A stretch of DNA of 64,000 nt. Source: Limnanthes douglasii subsp. nivea. Lineage: Eukaryota > Streptophyta > Magnoliopsida > Brassicales > Limnanthaceae. Within the stretch, counting starts at the first letter, position 1; every line of letters starts with the position of its first letter. Positions 20,809-32,271 of the stretch are shown one piece after another. Under the pieces are notes generated by a model. That model was not told where the DNA came from and did no database searches. It saw only the letters and a list, made by a program, of their open reading frames with translations. The position numbers and the translations under genes are program-made. The stretch lies in contig JAUPFV010000002.1 of assembly GCA_036936605.1 (NCBI GenBank), positions 129,502,376 through 129,566,375 on the forward strand. The letters are read 5' to 3'.

Positions 20809-21301
20809 TGAAAGATTTTTACATTTAAGACGTACTTAAAGAGTATTTCGAAGCACAATTAAGAAGATTAAGAGATAATTGAATTGAGGAAGAACAAAAA
20901 CACAAAATTGTGTATTAACAAATCTCTCGATTATTTACATTATGATGTATAGTCTATATATACTAATTCGATTTTACATATCCTCTCCCAAGATAAATTA
21001 ATTAATTTATTACCAAACTGTTACAATCAAACTCGATTCTAATTGTGCTAACTACCGTAACTAACTTTTGAATATGCTTCATAACTAACTAACTCCTTGT
21101 ATTCGCTCCTGATCTAAATATCTAAAATGTTTTTTGTTTTTATTGACACGCTATAGTCGATGGACTGTACATAACTTGAATTTGATCCACCAGCATCAAA
21201 TTCTAGTCGTTGATCAACATCAAATTGTTTAATTTTATTTCCAGCTACGTTCATTCTATTTCTCTTCACTACTGCATTCATTTTAACCACCATATTTATC
21301 A
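20809..21301 (-). repeat. 3' LTR of the copia element
   Basis: TGAAAGATTTTTACAT to CATATTTATCA on the plus strand. It aligns along its length with 25674-26170 (shared GATGTATA, TTTGATCCACCAGCATCAAA). Confidence 0.88.
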
Positions 21302-21311
21302 TCCCCTCGAC
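21302..21311 (-). promoter_or_regulatory. Polypurine tract
   Basis: The minus strand reads GTCGAGGGGA directly upstream of the 3' LTR start TGATAAATATGG, as expected for plus-strand DNA priming. Confidence 0.7.
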
Positions 21312-21369
21312 GCAAGATAGACCTGAAAATAATCGAGAAGGGACATCTTCGACATTAAAGAAGATAAAA

Positions 21370-22445
21370 TTAACCATGTAAAACTTTAGTAAACATGTGT
21401 GACAACTGGAATTTAGTTGAGACATGAGAAAGATAAATAAAACCTCTCAATAATTGATTGTGAACCATATGGCAGTCTATGTTAATAGGTTTTGTTCTCT
21501 CATGAAAAACTGGGTTTGATGATATATGAAGTGATATCATATTGTCACAGCATAGAGGAATTGGAAGGGGAATGAGAACATTCATATCTAACAAGATATA
21601 AGAAATCCATTATAACTCACAAACAGTGGGAGCCATGGTTTGATATTCTGTTTCAACTAAGATTTTACTGACAGTGGCCTAATTTTTTATCTTCCAATAT
21701 ATCAAAGCATATCCCAAAAACACACAATAGCCAGTGACAGACCTCTTTGTTTTTATACAGGTGGCACATTCTGCATTACTATAGGCTTCAGGAATTAAAG
21801 ACAAACCATATGCATTAAACAAACTCTGAGAAGGATCTTATCTTAAGTATATAAGAACATGAAGTGCTGATGACCAGTGATACTCATTGGTTTACTGACA
21901 AATTGGTGAGTTGTTGTACTGTATATATATATGATATCATGCCTTGTAAAATTCAAGTATAACAGTTTACCAATGAGCCTTATGTAAGCACTATTATTCT
22001 CCAGTAGTGGTGTGTCAATATCAACTAATTTAAGTCTAGTAAACATGGGAGTATAAGCTGGTTTGCAGCCTAGCAAACCTACTTTAGTCAACATGTCCAA
22101 CACATACTTTCTCTAGTGAAGATAGATGTCATCTGGTTGTTGAACCACTTCTATGCCTAAGAAAAACTTAGCATATCTTAGGTCTTTGATAGTAAATAGC
22201 TGATGATGATAACCTTTAATATCAGTCACTATTGCAAAAAAGTCACTCAGTAATAAAATATCATTTACATATACCAATAAGACTAACTGAATTCCTGCTG
22301 TTGTAATGGTAAACAAACAAGTATCAGCAGTTGATTGAAAAATCCATATTTGATGAAACTCTCTGTGAGAGTGCAGTTCCATTTCATGGATGTCTACTTT
22401 AATCCATAAATAGATTTTATAGCCTGAAAACTCTATGATCTCCAA
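21370..22445 (-). pseudogene. Copia reverse transcriptase C-terminal part and RNase H
   Basis: In reading order: LVLLVYVNDILL (the active-site box, with Asn in place of the first Asp), then HHQLFTIKDLRYAKFFLGIEV, then after a break GLLGCKPAYTPM, NNSAYIRLIGKLLYL and TRHDIIYIYST, then after a gap LCCDNMISLHISSNPVFHERTKPINIDCH and FIYLSHVSTKFQLSHMFTKVL, the end of copia RNase H. The frames are split by stops near 22110, 21840 and 21600. Further RT wording (TFIKWMSM-like) is visible up to about 22700. Confidence 0.82.
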
Positions 22446-24219
22446 CTTCCAACAATCCCGGAGGTAGATTCATATACACAACCTCATCTAAGGTTCCATG
22501 TAAAAATGCATCATTAACATCCATTTGGTGCACATGCCATTTTTTTACAGCAGCTAAAGCAAAGAATACTCTAACTGTCACAGACTTTACCATTGGAGAT
22601 AAATTATCTGTCTAATCTACTCATTTTATTTAAGTGTATCCTTGAGCAACCAAACAAGCTTTCAACCTTTTAATACTGCCATCACCTTTCCTTTTGACCT
22701 TATACACCCATCTGGATCCCACAACTTTTTTATTGGGTGAAAGTGTAGTCAATTCCCAAGTTTTGTTAGCCTCCAATGCCCGCAGTTCTTGATTCATAGC
22801 AGTAGTAACCTTGATAATTCTTAGCTTGATTATAAGAATGTGGTTCAGTTATAATTGTCACATTGACTAAGAATTCGACATGAGATGTATGCAAAGAATT
22901 ACAAAGAATGAAAGGAAAAGTGTGAGGGAGATAAGTAGAAGACAAGCAATTAGCTAGACTAATTGTTTTTTTTGCTCTAGTGCGGACCCTATTAGATATT
23001 ATTTTTGCTTCATTTACAGTATCATGCAGGGTTATATCAGTATTAGGAATCAATGCATAAGAAGGATCATTTTTAGTACTAGGTTTAGCATGAGGAGAAA
23101 CAGTTTCAACTACAAGAACTGAGGAATGAATGTTATCATCGGTTACTGCAACTATTGGTGCAGGTGTTGGCTGAGTTGAATGAATTGTTGTTTGTAAGAA
23201 AGTACATTTTTCTTAAAGGAAACATCTTTAGTAACAAAGATCTTATAGATTTCTATATTATACACCATATAGCCCTTTTTATCAGTTGGTTTAAGATTAA
23301 TGGTAACGAAGCAGAGACATCCAAAATATCGGAGATTTGACAAATAAGCAGGTTTATTTAAAATTATTTCTAAAGGACTCTTCCATTTTGACAAAATAGT
23401 GGGGGGTTATGTTGATCAAATATGTCGATGTTAGGATAGCATCATCCCATAAGCATTTAGGGAGTTTAGACTAAATCATTAAGGCTCGAGCTATTTTAAA
23501 GAGATGTTGATGTTTTATCTCTACAACTTCATTTATTGTAGAGTATAAGGACTACTGGTTTGATAAATTATGACATGTGAAATCAGGAAAGCAATGAGTT
23601 CATGATTGAAAAATTATATTCCATTATCATTTCTTAATTTTTTTAATTTGGCTTCAAATTGTGTGTGACACATCCAAATTAACTATTTGGTAGTTACGAA
23701 AGTATCAATTTTTCTTTTAAGCAGAAAAGTTCATGTGCATTTTTTAAATTCATCCACGATGGTTAAAAAGTGATTGTGACCATTGATATTCTTAACCTTG
23801 TAAGGACCCCAAACATCAAGATGAATAAGCTCAAAACAACAGAAGTAGATCTTTGTTTCTTTGCCAAAAGGAAGATTTCATATTTCTTATTAACATCAAC
23901 AAGTATATTTACATGAAAGTATTTTATTACTTTAGGAGGACTTTGTCCTAATCTATTGTGCTACACATTGTGACTTATTAAGTAACCTACAAAGAAAACA
24001 CTAAAACAGACTCATGACTAAAAAAAGATTTCCTATTTTAGCATAAATGGCTTCAATCAAACAGGACTCGAAAGGGTTTTCATCAATGAAGAAAGCTTTG
24101 TGTGTTGTCTCCTAACTCCAACCATTATTTTAGTGTGTTGGTCCTGAATCAAATAGTAATCAATCGGGAACTTGAAAAACATATTTGATGAGGCAATACA
24201 TTTACTCACAGAAATGAGA
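22446..24219 (-). pseudogene. Copia integrase and linker, heavily decayed
   Basis: Recognisable pieces include WKSPLEIILNKPAYLSNLRY followed by FGCLCFV (the copia integrase C-terminal block, usual form P-x-x-HLRVFGCLCF) at 23152-23394. Further right, wording around 23400-23900 is the damaged catalytic core. The frame 22766-23053 falls in the linker towards RT. Several stops per 300 bases. Confidence 0.7.
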
Positions 24220-24435
24220 TTAAACTTGAAAGAAGGTACAAATAATAGTTTTTAATGTTAAGCTTTCATGTACTTTAACCAAACATTTGAAGTTAAGAGA
24301 TTTAATAGTTCCATCGGGTAAGGAAATAGGGGAAGGTTTATTTAAAGCATGAGAATTATGGAAAAGAGAGGAATTGCAGCACATGTGACTAGTAGCCCTT
24401 GTGTCAACTATCCATAAACTACCAGTATTAATCAC
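24220..24435 (-). pseudogene. Copia aspartic protease remnant
   Basis: SLWIVDTRATSHMCCN corresponds to the copia protease signature WI-x-D-S-G-A-T-x-H-M; the catalytic D-S/T-G has become D-T-R. The following ISLPDGTIKSL fits the next conserved block. It lies between gag and integrase as expected. Confidence 0.8.
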
Positions 24436-25660
24436 AAGTTAAGTTTCAAAAAGTTGAATCATACCTGAAAAATTCTCAAGATCTCCAAGACTATGAGCTA
24501 GACTCACCCTATCCATTCATGTCCTGACTCCATAATTGCTCCTCGTCATCTTTTCTAGATATTGTTTCACTTTCATCGATGTACTCATCAGACTCTTCAC
24601 ATCACTGTGATCCATATATTGCTCATCGAGAGGAATTTTAACACAGTATGCAATACTTCTTGTCATTCAAACCTTAATCTTTTGATTTATTTTTCTCCCA
24701 CCAATCTAGAAAACCATGGAACTTGAAACAGATGTCTTTTGTGTGGATTTTTTCTATGAAAATGGCCATACTCCATTACAATCTTCTTCAGTTTATCTGC
24801 ATACTTCCTTATATCCACCTGAAAGTTCTTAACCGTCATAACATAGTCGTATTTCCATGCTCCAAGATTTATGGAGTAATCTTCTTTTCAACAAACATTA
24901 TCTTAGCATGAGCCTTATTCACAAAAGTTAAAGGATTCATCAATAGGATCTGATCCTTGACTCATTCATAATTTCCATTCAACCTGCATAAGTTTTTCTT
25001 ATTCTTCTCTGTTATATAGTTCTTGATATCTTTTACAACTACACTTAACAATGCATTTACAGACTGAAAGTGGTTAGGGCACAATTCTCATCCACAATAT
25101 CTTCAGTCTAAAAATAGTTTGCTATAACTGTCAAACTCCATTCACTCAGCATACTGATTTCATTCTTTAGATGATATATCATTTCCCCATTGACAATTTC
25201 ATACCTTTTTGCAACTTCTTCCCAGAGAGTTTAAGAATTATCAATGAACATATACTATTCTTTTAATGAGTCAGGCATCAAATTTATGAGTCAAGAATAA
25301 ACCATGGAATTTATCTAATTCTATTTATCATAGTTTGCACTATGTAAAGCAGCTCAGAAACTCTACCGTTAATACAACGGATTTTGCTTATCAGTCAAAG
25401 TCATTTTGACTGATCTGAACCAAATCACATAATTCCTTTATGTGATTTTAGTGCTCGTAATCGTCATGCCTGGAATAACCAAGTTGTGATTCTTCTCCAA
25501 ATCGTCATTGATATTGCGATTTGAAGCTCCATAATTCAGATATGCTTCATTTTTGCCATTAATGCTGCAATTTGAAGCCCCAGAATTTGAACTACTTTGT
25601 TCTCTATTTCTTCAATTTTGTCAGAGCTTTTGCAAAAATCAACTAAATAAATCAAACACC
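24436..25660 (-). pseudogene. Copia gag remnant
   Basis: The stretch between protease and primer-binding site has only short broken frames. The minus-strand frame near 25536-25799 runs through the primer-binding site and into the LTR and is therefore not gag. No intact zinc knuckle was seen. Assigned by position. Confidence 0.5.
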
Positions 25661-25661
25661 C

Positions 25662-25673
25662 GCTCTGATACCA
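25662..25673 (-). promoter_or_regulatory. Primer-binding site, tRNA-Met type
   Basis: The complement reads TGGTATCAGAGC immediately after the 5' LTR end (...ATTTCA). Confidence 0.85.
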
Positions 25674-26170
25674 TGAAATATTTCTACATATGAGACGTAA
25701 CTGAAGAGTGTTATGAAAATCAGTGAAGAAGATTAAGAGATAATTGAATTTGGGAAGAACAGAAATCCAAGATTTTGTATTCACAGATATCTCAATCATT
25801 TACAGTATGATGTATAATCTATATATATTACTTCAGTTTTACATCTCCTCTTCTCAGATCAATCAGTTAATCGTTACAAAACTATTACAATCAAAATTGA
25901 TTCTAATTGAGCTAACTATGAGTGCTAACTTTTGAATCTGCTTCATAATGAACTAACTAACTCATTGTATTTGCTCTTGATCTGATGAGCTGAGATATAA
26001 ATGTTGTTTTTTATACGCTATACTCGATGGACTATGTACATAACTTGAGTTTGATCCACCAGCATCAAATTTTAATCTTTGATCAACATCAAATTGTTTA
26101 GTTTTCTTTCCAGCTACATTAGTTTCCTTTCTCTTTACTACTAAATCAATTCTAACCAACATATTTATCA
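25674..26170 (-). repeat. 5' LTR of the copia element
   Basis: TGAAATATTTCTACATATG to CATATTTATCA on the plus strand, next to the primer-binding site. It aligns with 20809-21301. Confidence 0.88.
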
Positions 26171-26694
26171 CTAAGCCTAAAAAAGAAGAAAATGAATAAA
26201 CCTCAACATATGCAATGATTAGATAGACTCAACCCCTAAACATGTACTTATGACTATTACAAATGAAGAGTACCACTATGGAACGATCATTTCATCTTGT
26301 AAGGCGAACATAACTAACCTAGAACTACTATATCAAAGTATACTTTATTGCACCTCTAACGTAATATATATCTTATAAATGTGTGGTGATAATGCTACAT
26401 ATACTACTAAATTTACATTCCAAATGATAATGGTTGATTTATAAAGTTTGTCCAACGTGTTTTTCAAATTCAATGATGACACATGAGGAGAATTCATTCA
26501 CTTTCAAATTCTACCGAAGTATTTATGGCGGTGAATACACTTCAAAGGATGGAGACCTTAAGTTGGAAGTGAGCATGAATAAAAAATATATAAGAAATAA
26601 ATTTGGGTGTTTGTTTATGATGGTCAATGTCTCCTCTTTATATAATGATATCATTATATGGGTTGATCGGTGCTGAATCAGATGTGTTAGACTC
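26171..26694. other. Unassigned stretch between two copia elements
   Basis: No domain recognised. An 80-codon plus-strand frame (26434-26676) overlaps a 77-codon minus-strand frame; neither resembles a known protein. Confidence 0.4.
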
Positions 26695-27065
26695 ATTAAA
26701 GATAGCTGAAAAGTTTTAAATTTGAAAAGACAATAATTTACTGAGTCATAAATCACTCAGTAAGGACTGTATCGTTTCTTCTATTTTTTATGTTAAAACT
26801 CTCTAGGAAAACTAAAAATCTAGGCTTTCGTGAATGTATCAAGAAATAGAGTCATAGATTATTTTCTAATAAAATTGATCTGCAACAGATCCGGAGACAT
26901 AGGCACAGTTTGCTGAATTTCGTTAACGATTTGTGTGTTTGATTTTACTGTTGGTATATTTTATGTTCGAGCTTACTACTAGTTTATTGTGCTTCTCAAC
27001 AACATATTGCCATTTTTTATCTTTCACTTATGTGATTACAAGATCTTTTGTGTAAGATCCCAACA
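26695..27065 (+). repeat. Putative 5' LTR of a second copia element
   Basis: TGTTAGACTC at the left and CCCAACA at the right, followed after two bases by a primer-binding site. No second LTR was found, because the element is interrupted; the left boundary is therefore an estimate. Confidence 0.5.
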
Positions 27066-27067
27066 AG

Positions 27068-27080
27068 TGGTATCAGAGCA
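27068..27080 (+). promoter_or_regulatory. Primer-binding site, tRNA-Met type
   Basis: TGGTATCAGAGCA, two bases after the CAACA end of the putative LTR and 47 bases before the gag ATG. Confidence 0.85.
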
Positions 27081-27126
27081 CAAGGTTTAGTACCAATCCA
27101 AAATAGATCATATTTGAGTGGGATAA

Positions 27127-27663
27127 ATGGCTACAGATGAAGGAAATATGAGACTCGAAAAGTTTTATGGTGTAGATTTTTTGTTCTAGAAGATGCATAT
27201 TTAAGATTATATATACTTGAAAAAGCTTTATTAATCCCTCTCAGAAAAAAGACAATAGAGTATGAAAGATAAAGAATGGGCCTTTCCTGACTGACAAGCT
27301 CTTGGATTCATCCGGTTGACGTTATCCCGCAATGTTCCTTTCAACATCGTAAAGGAAACAACCACAGTGGGTCTTATGAAGGCTCTCTCCAGTATGTACG
27401 AGAAGTTATCAACGTCCAACAAAGTTCCCTTGATGAGGAGTTTATTTAATTTGCGAATGACGGAAGGCGCGTCGGAAGCTCAACATCTCAATGAACTCAA
27501 TATAATCACAACCGAGTTGAGTTCAGTTGAAATTAATTTTGATGAAGAAGTATGAGCATTGATACTTTTGTCTTCACTACTAGATAGTTGGAATGCTACT
27601 GTCACGATGGTGAGTAGCTCGTCAGGAATCAATAAGTTGAAATTTGATAATATTCGTTAACAA
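27127..27663 (+). pseudogene. Copia gag fragment
   Basis: Starts ATGGCTACAGATGAAGG (MATDEGNMRLEKF). After two stops come IRLTLSRNVPFNIVKE, LMKALSSMYEKLSTSNKV, LMRSLFNLRMTEGASEAQHL and LNIITTELSSVEINFDEEV, then ALILLSSLLDSWNATVTMV. This is the UBN2-type capsid part of plant copia gag. The frame stops near 27555 and again near 27660. The rest of the element is missing: a gypsy element begins 175 bp downstream and copia sequence is not seen on its far side. Confidence 0.85.
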
Positions 27664-27838
27664 TGTTAACAAGCCACCAACAGAAGAATACCTTGATCCC
27701 TTAGTGTTTAACAAAGATAAGGTTGGAAACACAAAAACAATCATTCAAAATGAAGAAATGATAGAATATATCTACACTTTAGAGATAGGCAACATGTTCA
27801 GTTCTTCAAATTAATATGAAATTTTTTATTATTGGTCA

Positions 27839-28158
27839 TGGTGAGTTTGATTACTAGTGTTGCCTAAGCAAATTGAGAGAAGTCAGAATGTAGAGAGAGA
27901 AACATGTTTTAGAGAGAGAAAATCATATTGCTCGAGTTATATATCTCAAAACGGCAACCCCTTTATTAGATCAGCCTTGGTCTTTATATAGAAGCACAAT
28001 GACTTAGCTCTCAACTGAAAACGGTTACATAAAAAGGATAATTACACGCTAGTCTCTGACTAAAACCTATAGTTCTAGATTCTTTCTCTAACTTTACAAT
28101 ATGTTATAAGAAGTTTTATTCTTTACATTTTAGTCCTCAAAGTTCCATTTCCTTATCA
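27839..28158 (-). repeat. 3' LTR of the Tat-type element
   Basis: Plus strand TGGTGAGTTTGATTACTAG to TTCCTTATCA. The first 150 bp match 37230-37388 (shared TTGCCTAAG, GAGAGAGAAA, TTGCTCGAGTTAT, TTTATTAGATCAGC). A polypurine tract lies just outside (complement of 28159-28170, AAGGGGGATAC). Confidence 0.8.
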
Positions 28159-28621
28159 GTATCCCCCTTAGTTCTCATGTAAGTAAATGAATGAGAACTA
28201 ACTAGCCTCGAACATATTCAAAGGTGAAGAAAATCCCCTTATCCATAATCTGAAGTGCTTCGAATATGCTGTTATACCATAATTTATATCAAATGCATCG
28301 AATATATTCATAAGTAAATAAATCCCCCTTAGCCACCATTCGAATTGCTTCAGAGATACTTTTCATTTTAAATTATGTCTTACACATCGAATTATTTTAA
28401 TAAAATAAAATTCCTCATATCAAGATTCGAAACAGAAACAAAGTACAGAGTGGCAATCTAGATATCAAGTCTATCTCTTGGAAAATAATGACACCCTATG
28501 CAGTAGGTCTGCCACTAGGCTCATAGCGTGACAGGAGTTGGATCCTTATCTACGTAATCGCTTTAAATTCTTCCCAATCACTGTACACCTTTTCCATTTC
28601 TCAATACTTCTTTTCTCTAAT

Positions 28622-28630
28622 TATAAATAA
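28622..28630 (+). promoter_or_regulatory. TATA box upstream of the antisense ORF region
   Basis: TATAAATAA lies about 230 bp upstream of the first ATG of the plus-strand coding region (28858). The intervening leader is C/T- and A-rich, like a plant 5' UTR. Confidence 0.5.
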
Positions 28631-28857
28631 CATTGCGGCCCATTGTTTGTTTCACATAGAAAATTCCTTGAGAGAGAAACTACAAAAGTTCAAAATTCAT
28701 TTGTTATCTTCAGCATCTTCTTCAATTTATTGGCTACCTTCGCCGGAAAATTCAAACTTTCCGTTTAATCTTCAACTAGCTTATGAGAAAAAATCCAAAA
28801 CCTAGAAGATCTAAATCCATAATTCCCAAAAAAACCCAAATCTTCAAAATCAGATAA

Positions 28858-31732
28858 TGTCTTCGGAGCTTACGACTACCTATGTATTAGTGAAAGGGAA
28901 GATATATACAGAGAAACTGGATTAATAAACAACGTTCCTCTTGGTCTGTCTTCGAAGACAATGTACTACGGTAACTTCGATCCTTCCAAAACTCTTGTTT
29001 TTTCACCTTCTCCTCTCACAGAAGAAAGCCAATTATCAAAAGCTCGAACACCAAAAAAACCTCGAATCTCACCCTCTCTTAATGGATCATCATCTCGAAT
29101 TAGTCGTGAAGGAAGCAAATCTTCCTCGAAAAAAATCCAAAGAGACTCCTTCATCAACCAACCTTCCAAAAACTTATCCTCCTCGAACTCTGAGAAAAAA
29201 AATTCATAGCCATAGGAGATGATGTTGACATCACCTAAAATCCATCAACCACCTCTCCTCCCCTGAGGAAGATAGTTGAAACTGCGACATCGTCTCAACA
29301 AAATCCCTTAAGCGATCCTCATCAACTGATGGGCGAGGCATCTTAAGTATAAATCGATTCTGACGCTATGCAATCAAATAATGAAGCTGAAACAGAAGAA
29401 GAATCTTCGAAAGAATCAGAAAATACTGCAAAATAAAAAGCTCGTAGACCAACAAAAAATAGAGTTATTATCACAATCTCCGACGAGCTACATGTGTCAA
29501 TAGGTGAGAACTTGAGATCTCTCGATTCGAATTACATATTGGCTCTGAAAAATGTTATGTATACATATTACGAAGACAGCCAAATAGTTGATCTAAAGAA
29601 GCAATGGGGAATGGGAGGCAACATTACATTTCGTCTTCCCAAAGAAAGGGAAACACCTTTAGATTGTAAAAAAAATGACCTACTGGTCTACCTAGAGATC
29701 ATCAACAGGGGCCTTCGATTTTTATTGGACCCCATGATAGTTGACTACTTATAACTTCTATATCTGTGTCCAACCCAAGTAACACCAAATCAATGGTTCA
29801 CCCTGCTTTCTGTAATCATGGTCTCTCGCTTGTCCGAAATTCAGATCTGCATCGAGGATTTCATTTCTCTGACCAAACTGTCAAAGGGACCGGTGCTTCT
29901 ATTCTATTATCTTACATTGGATGATGACTTAAAGATTATCGATGACCTACTAGAAGCAAACAAATTTTAGAAACAGAAATATGCCTTCATCTCAAGGGCT
30001 TGGGAGAATGGCAAAGAAATATCTGATGCCAACCCATCTAGAATCAATCTCGTCTGGAGGAGTAATTGTAAGTCCTTTTATTTATTTGAATTATATTTTC
30101 AACTAATACTAGAATTATGTTTTATCAAATTTTATATTCTGATCAGAAATTTTGAGGCACTATGCACTTCGTTGAGAGAAAGCAAAAGAGATCTTCATCA
30201 AGCTCTCTGCCTAGGCTGAAAAGGAATGGAATAATGCCTTCCATACTTCTTTTGAACCTATCAATTTTCTTAACATCCACCTATTTTCGATCACGTTTGG
30301 AGCTCTTCCTCTTGAGAATTTGATGGAGCCACCCAATCCTCGACATGTTATCAAAAGGTTAGCCCACCCTGACTGTAAAGTATTTTTACCAATTCACAAT
30401 AGATCGGATAGTCATCTTCCTCAGAAGAAGAAGGCAAAAAAGAATAAAAAAGCAGCTGGCACATCTGGTGCTAGCCCGTCAGTGGAACCGAACCTAAGAG
30501 GTTGGAAGAGGAAAACAAAAGAAAACAAGCTCTCCACCATTGAAGGAGTTGAAGACGAACCTTATTCAAAAAAGAATAAAACAACTTCCCCTTTAAAAAG
30601 TAAAGCGCCATTAAAACAACTCCCCAAAAGAAAGGAAAAAAGAAAACTGTGGAGATTATCGAAGATGTATTGTCTGATGGCGACGATGTTGCAAAGAATC
30701 AGTAAAGTCAACTGAAATAAAATGAAGCTCTTCTTGAAAACACTACCAATCAGCATGGGGTAAATGTGGCTATATAAGACGATTAAGGCGATGACCACTT
30801 CGATCCTGATAGTTTTATCAACTTCAACGAATCACAAGATCTTGCTGGAGACGAAGATCCCATCGTTCAAGAAATTCAAGATCATCTGCATAATCTTGGT
30901 AGAAGATCTGCACCTGGTACTTCCGAAGCCACATCTCCTGAGGTTATTGTTCATACAACCTCCTCAGCTCTTATTCATCGATCTAGCCCAGTTGTCTTTC
31001 CTCCTGCGAAACCATTCGAAGATGTTCTTGTCGCTCTTCAACCTTTTAATGATCTCGATGCTGCAACTCAAAATTTGACTCAAGAAATTGAATATTCTTG
31101 AATTCATTTAAATCTTATGGCTAAAGAAATGAATACTATAAAGGTGCTGCTAAAGCTGAGAAAAAGATGAGGGAGATCTTTGAGATCTTGTAATAGATAA
31201 ATTTCATGAATTTTAAATGGCCAGATCTGAATTTCTCAGAGGACTTCTCCATGTCAAGAAGCACCTTAGAGAAGTGCATCGAAAAGAAAAATAATATCTC
31301 AACACTTCGCATCATAATGAAATAGATCAACTCAAGGGCAAACATTTTAAAGAGTTAGCTGCAGCAATGAAAAAATTCGATGATCTCCAAGTTTCTTTTG
31401 GCAATAGTGAGGCAGAGAAGAAAAAACTGACAGATGACATAACCACCCTCAAAACCCAATTTGATAAAGAAAAAAAACTTGTTGTTACTGCTGCTAAAAA
31501 TCAATGTGCAAAGGACATGCTAGCAACTATCAAGAACGGTGAAGAACAAAAAACCATCACATTCGTTCGTGAAATCCATGCCTCATATCCTCAAATTGAT
31601 ATTTCCCCTTTTTGGAGAAAACTTCCCATCGAAAGACGTCCTAGCGAGGCTTTTGATCCCATTCCTAGTTCGTCATCCGAACAGGAAGATTCAAAGGACG
31701 ATTCCGAAGAGAGCTCCAAAGACGAGTAATTT
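28858..31732 (+). pseudogene. Antisense ORF (gypsy-type putative transposase family), broken
   Basis: This region codes opposite to gag-pol. It starts MSSELTTTYVLVKG, stops after about 20 codons, and continues in patches: a basic Ser-rich stretch (28961-29209), NRGLRFLLDPMIVDY, TPNQWFTLLSVIMVSRLSE and FYYLTLDDDLKIID (29690-29970, the conserved block of the plant 'putative gypsy-type transposon' proteins), a Lys-rich linker (30320-30715) and an acidic coiled-coil-like end (31367-31729, ending SSKDE). A plausible intron lies at about 30069-30147 (GTAAGTCC ... GATCAG). The function of these proteins in Tat elements is not established; this copy has several stops. Confidence 0.7.
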
Positions 31733-32271
31733 TAACTATCTCTTTTTTGTATCTGTCATACAATTTATTTAATATTTATGTTCTAGAAGAATTAAATTGA
31801 ATGACAACCAAGCTTTCTTTATCATTTACTTTCTTCAAGTTATATTTTCATTTGACTGTTATTTATATTAGTTATTCAAAGTGAAATTATAATATAATAT
31901 TTTAAAAAACATTATAATACATTACACTTTGAACATTATAGTGCATTTAATGCACGTATAACTTCAAATATTATAGTGCATTTAATGGACGTAATACTTC
32001 GAATATTATAGTGCGTTTAATGGATGTAAATATGGTTGCTTCTTCAAAAAGTGTATTCAACAGTTCAGAATATTCTACTCTTGGTCAACCTCAAAGATGA
32101 TCAGTTACAAAAATAGTTTAAACAAGCACTCGTAAACAACCATTGGCCAAAAATGCATTTTATTGATAGATTTAATATGTACATAGCGCCTCGTTAAAAC
32201 CTTCTTGGGCCAACAGGGTTGGAAAAAGTGAGCTAATCAATCAAAGAAAACGATTTTAGAATACAACACAA
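31733..32271. other. Convergent 3' region between antisense ORF and pol
   Basis: The non-coding stretch between the ends of the two opposed coding regions. It contains the 36-bp tandem repeats at 31905-32025. Confidence 0.6.
31905..32025. repeat. Tandem repeat of about 36 bp
   Basis: Three to four imperfect units with the core TATTATAGTGCATTTAATG, each preceded by CTTCGAA, CTTCAAA or CTTTGAA. They lie between the two convergent coding regions. Tandem repeats in this position are common in Tat elements. Confidence 0.75.

Larger units (their letters stand above)
20809..26170 (-). mobile_element. Ty1/copia retrotransposon, full-length but decayed
   Basis: The LTRs of 493 and 497 bp are both TG...CA and clearly diverged from each other. 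The primer-binding site and polypurine tract are in the right places. Degenerate pieces of gag, protease, integrase, RT and RNase H appear in copia order reading right to left (integrase before RT). Every part carries stops or frameshifts. The bases flanking the LTRs (CGGAG on the left, CTAAG on the right) do not match. Confidence 0.85.

Noticed and set aside
30562..30798. Minus-strand frame opposite the antisense ORF region
   Set aside because: It is a hydrophobic shadow of the Lys-rich plus-strand coding sequence.
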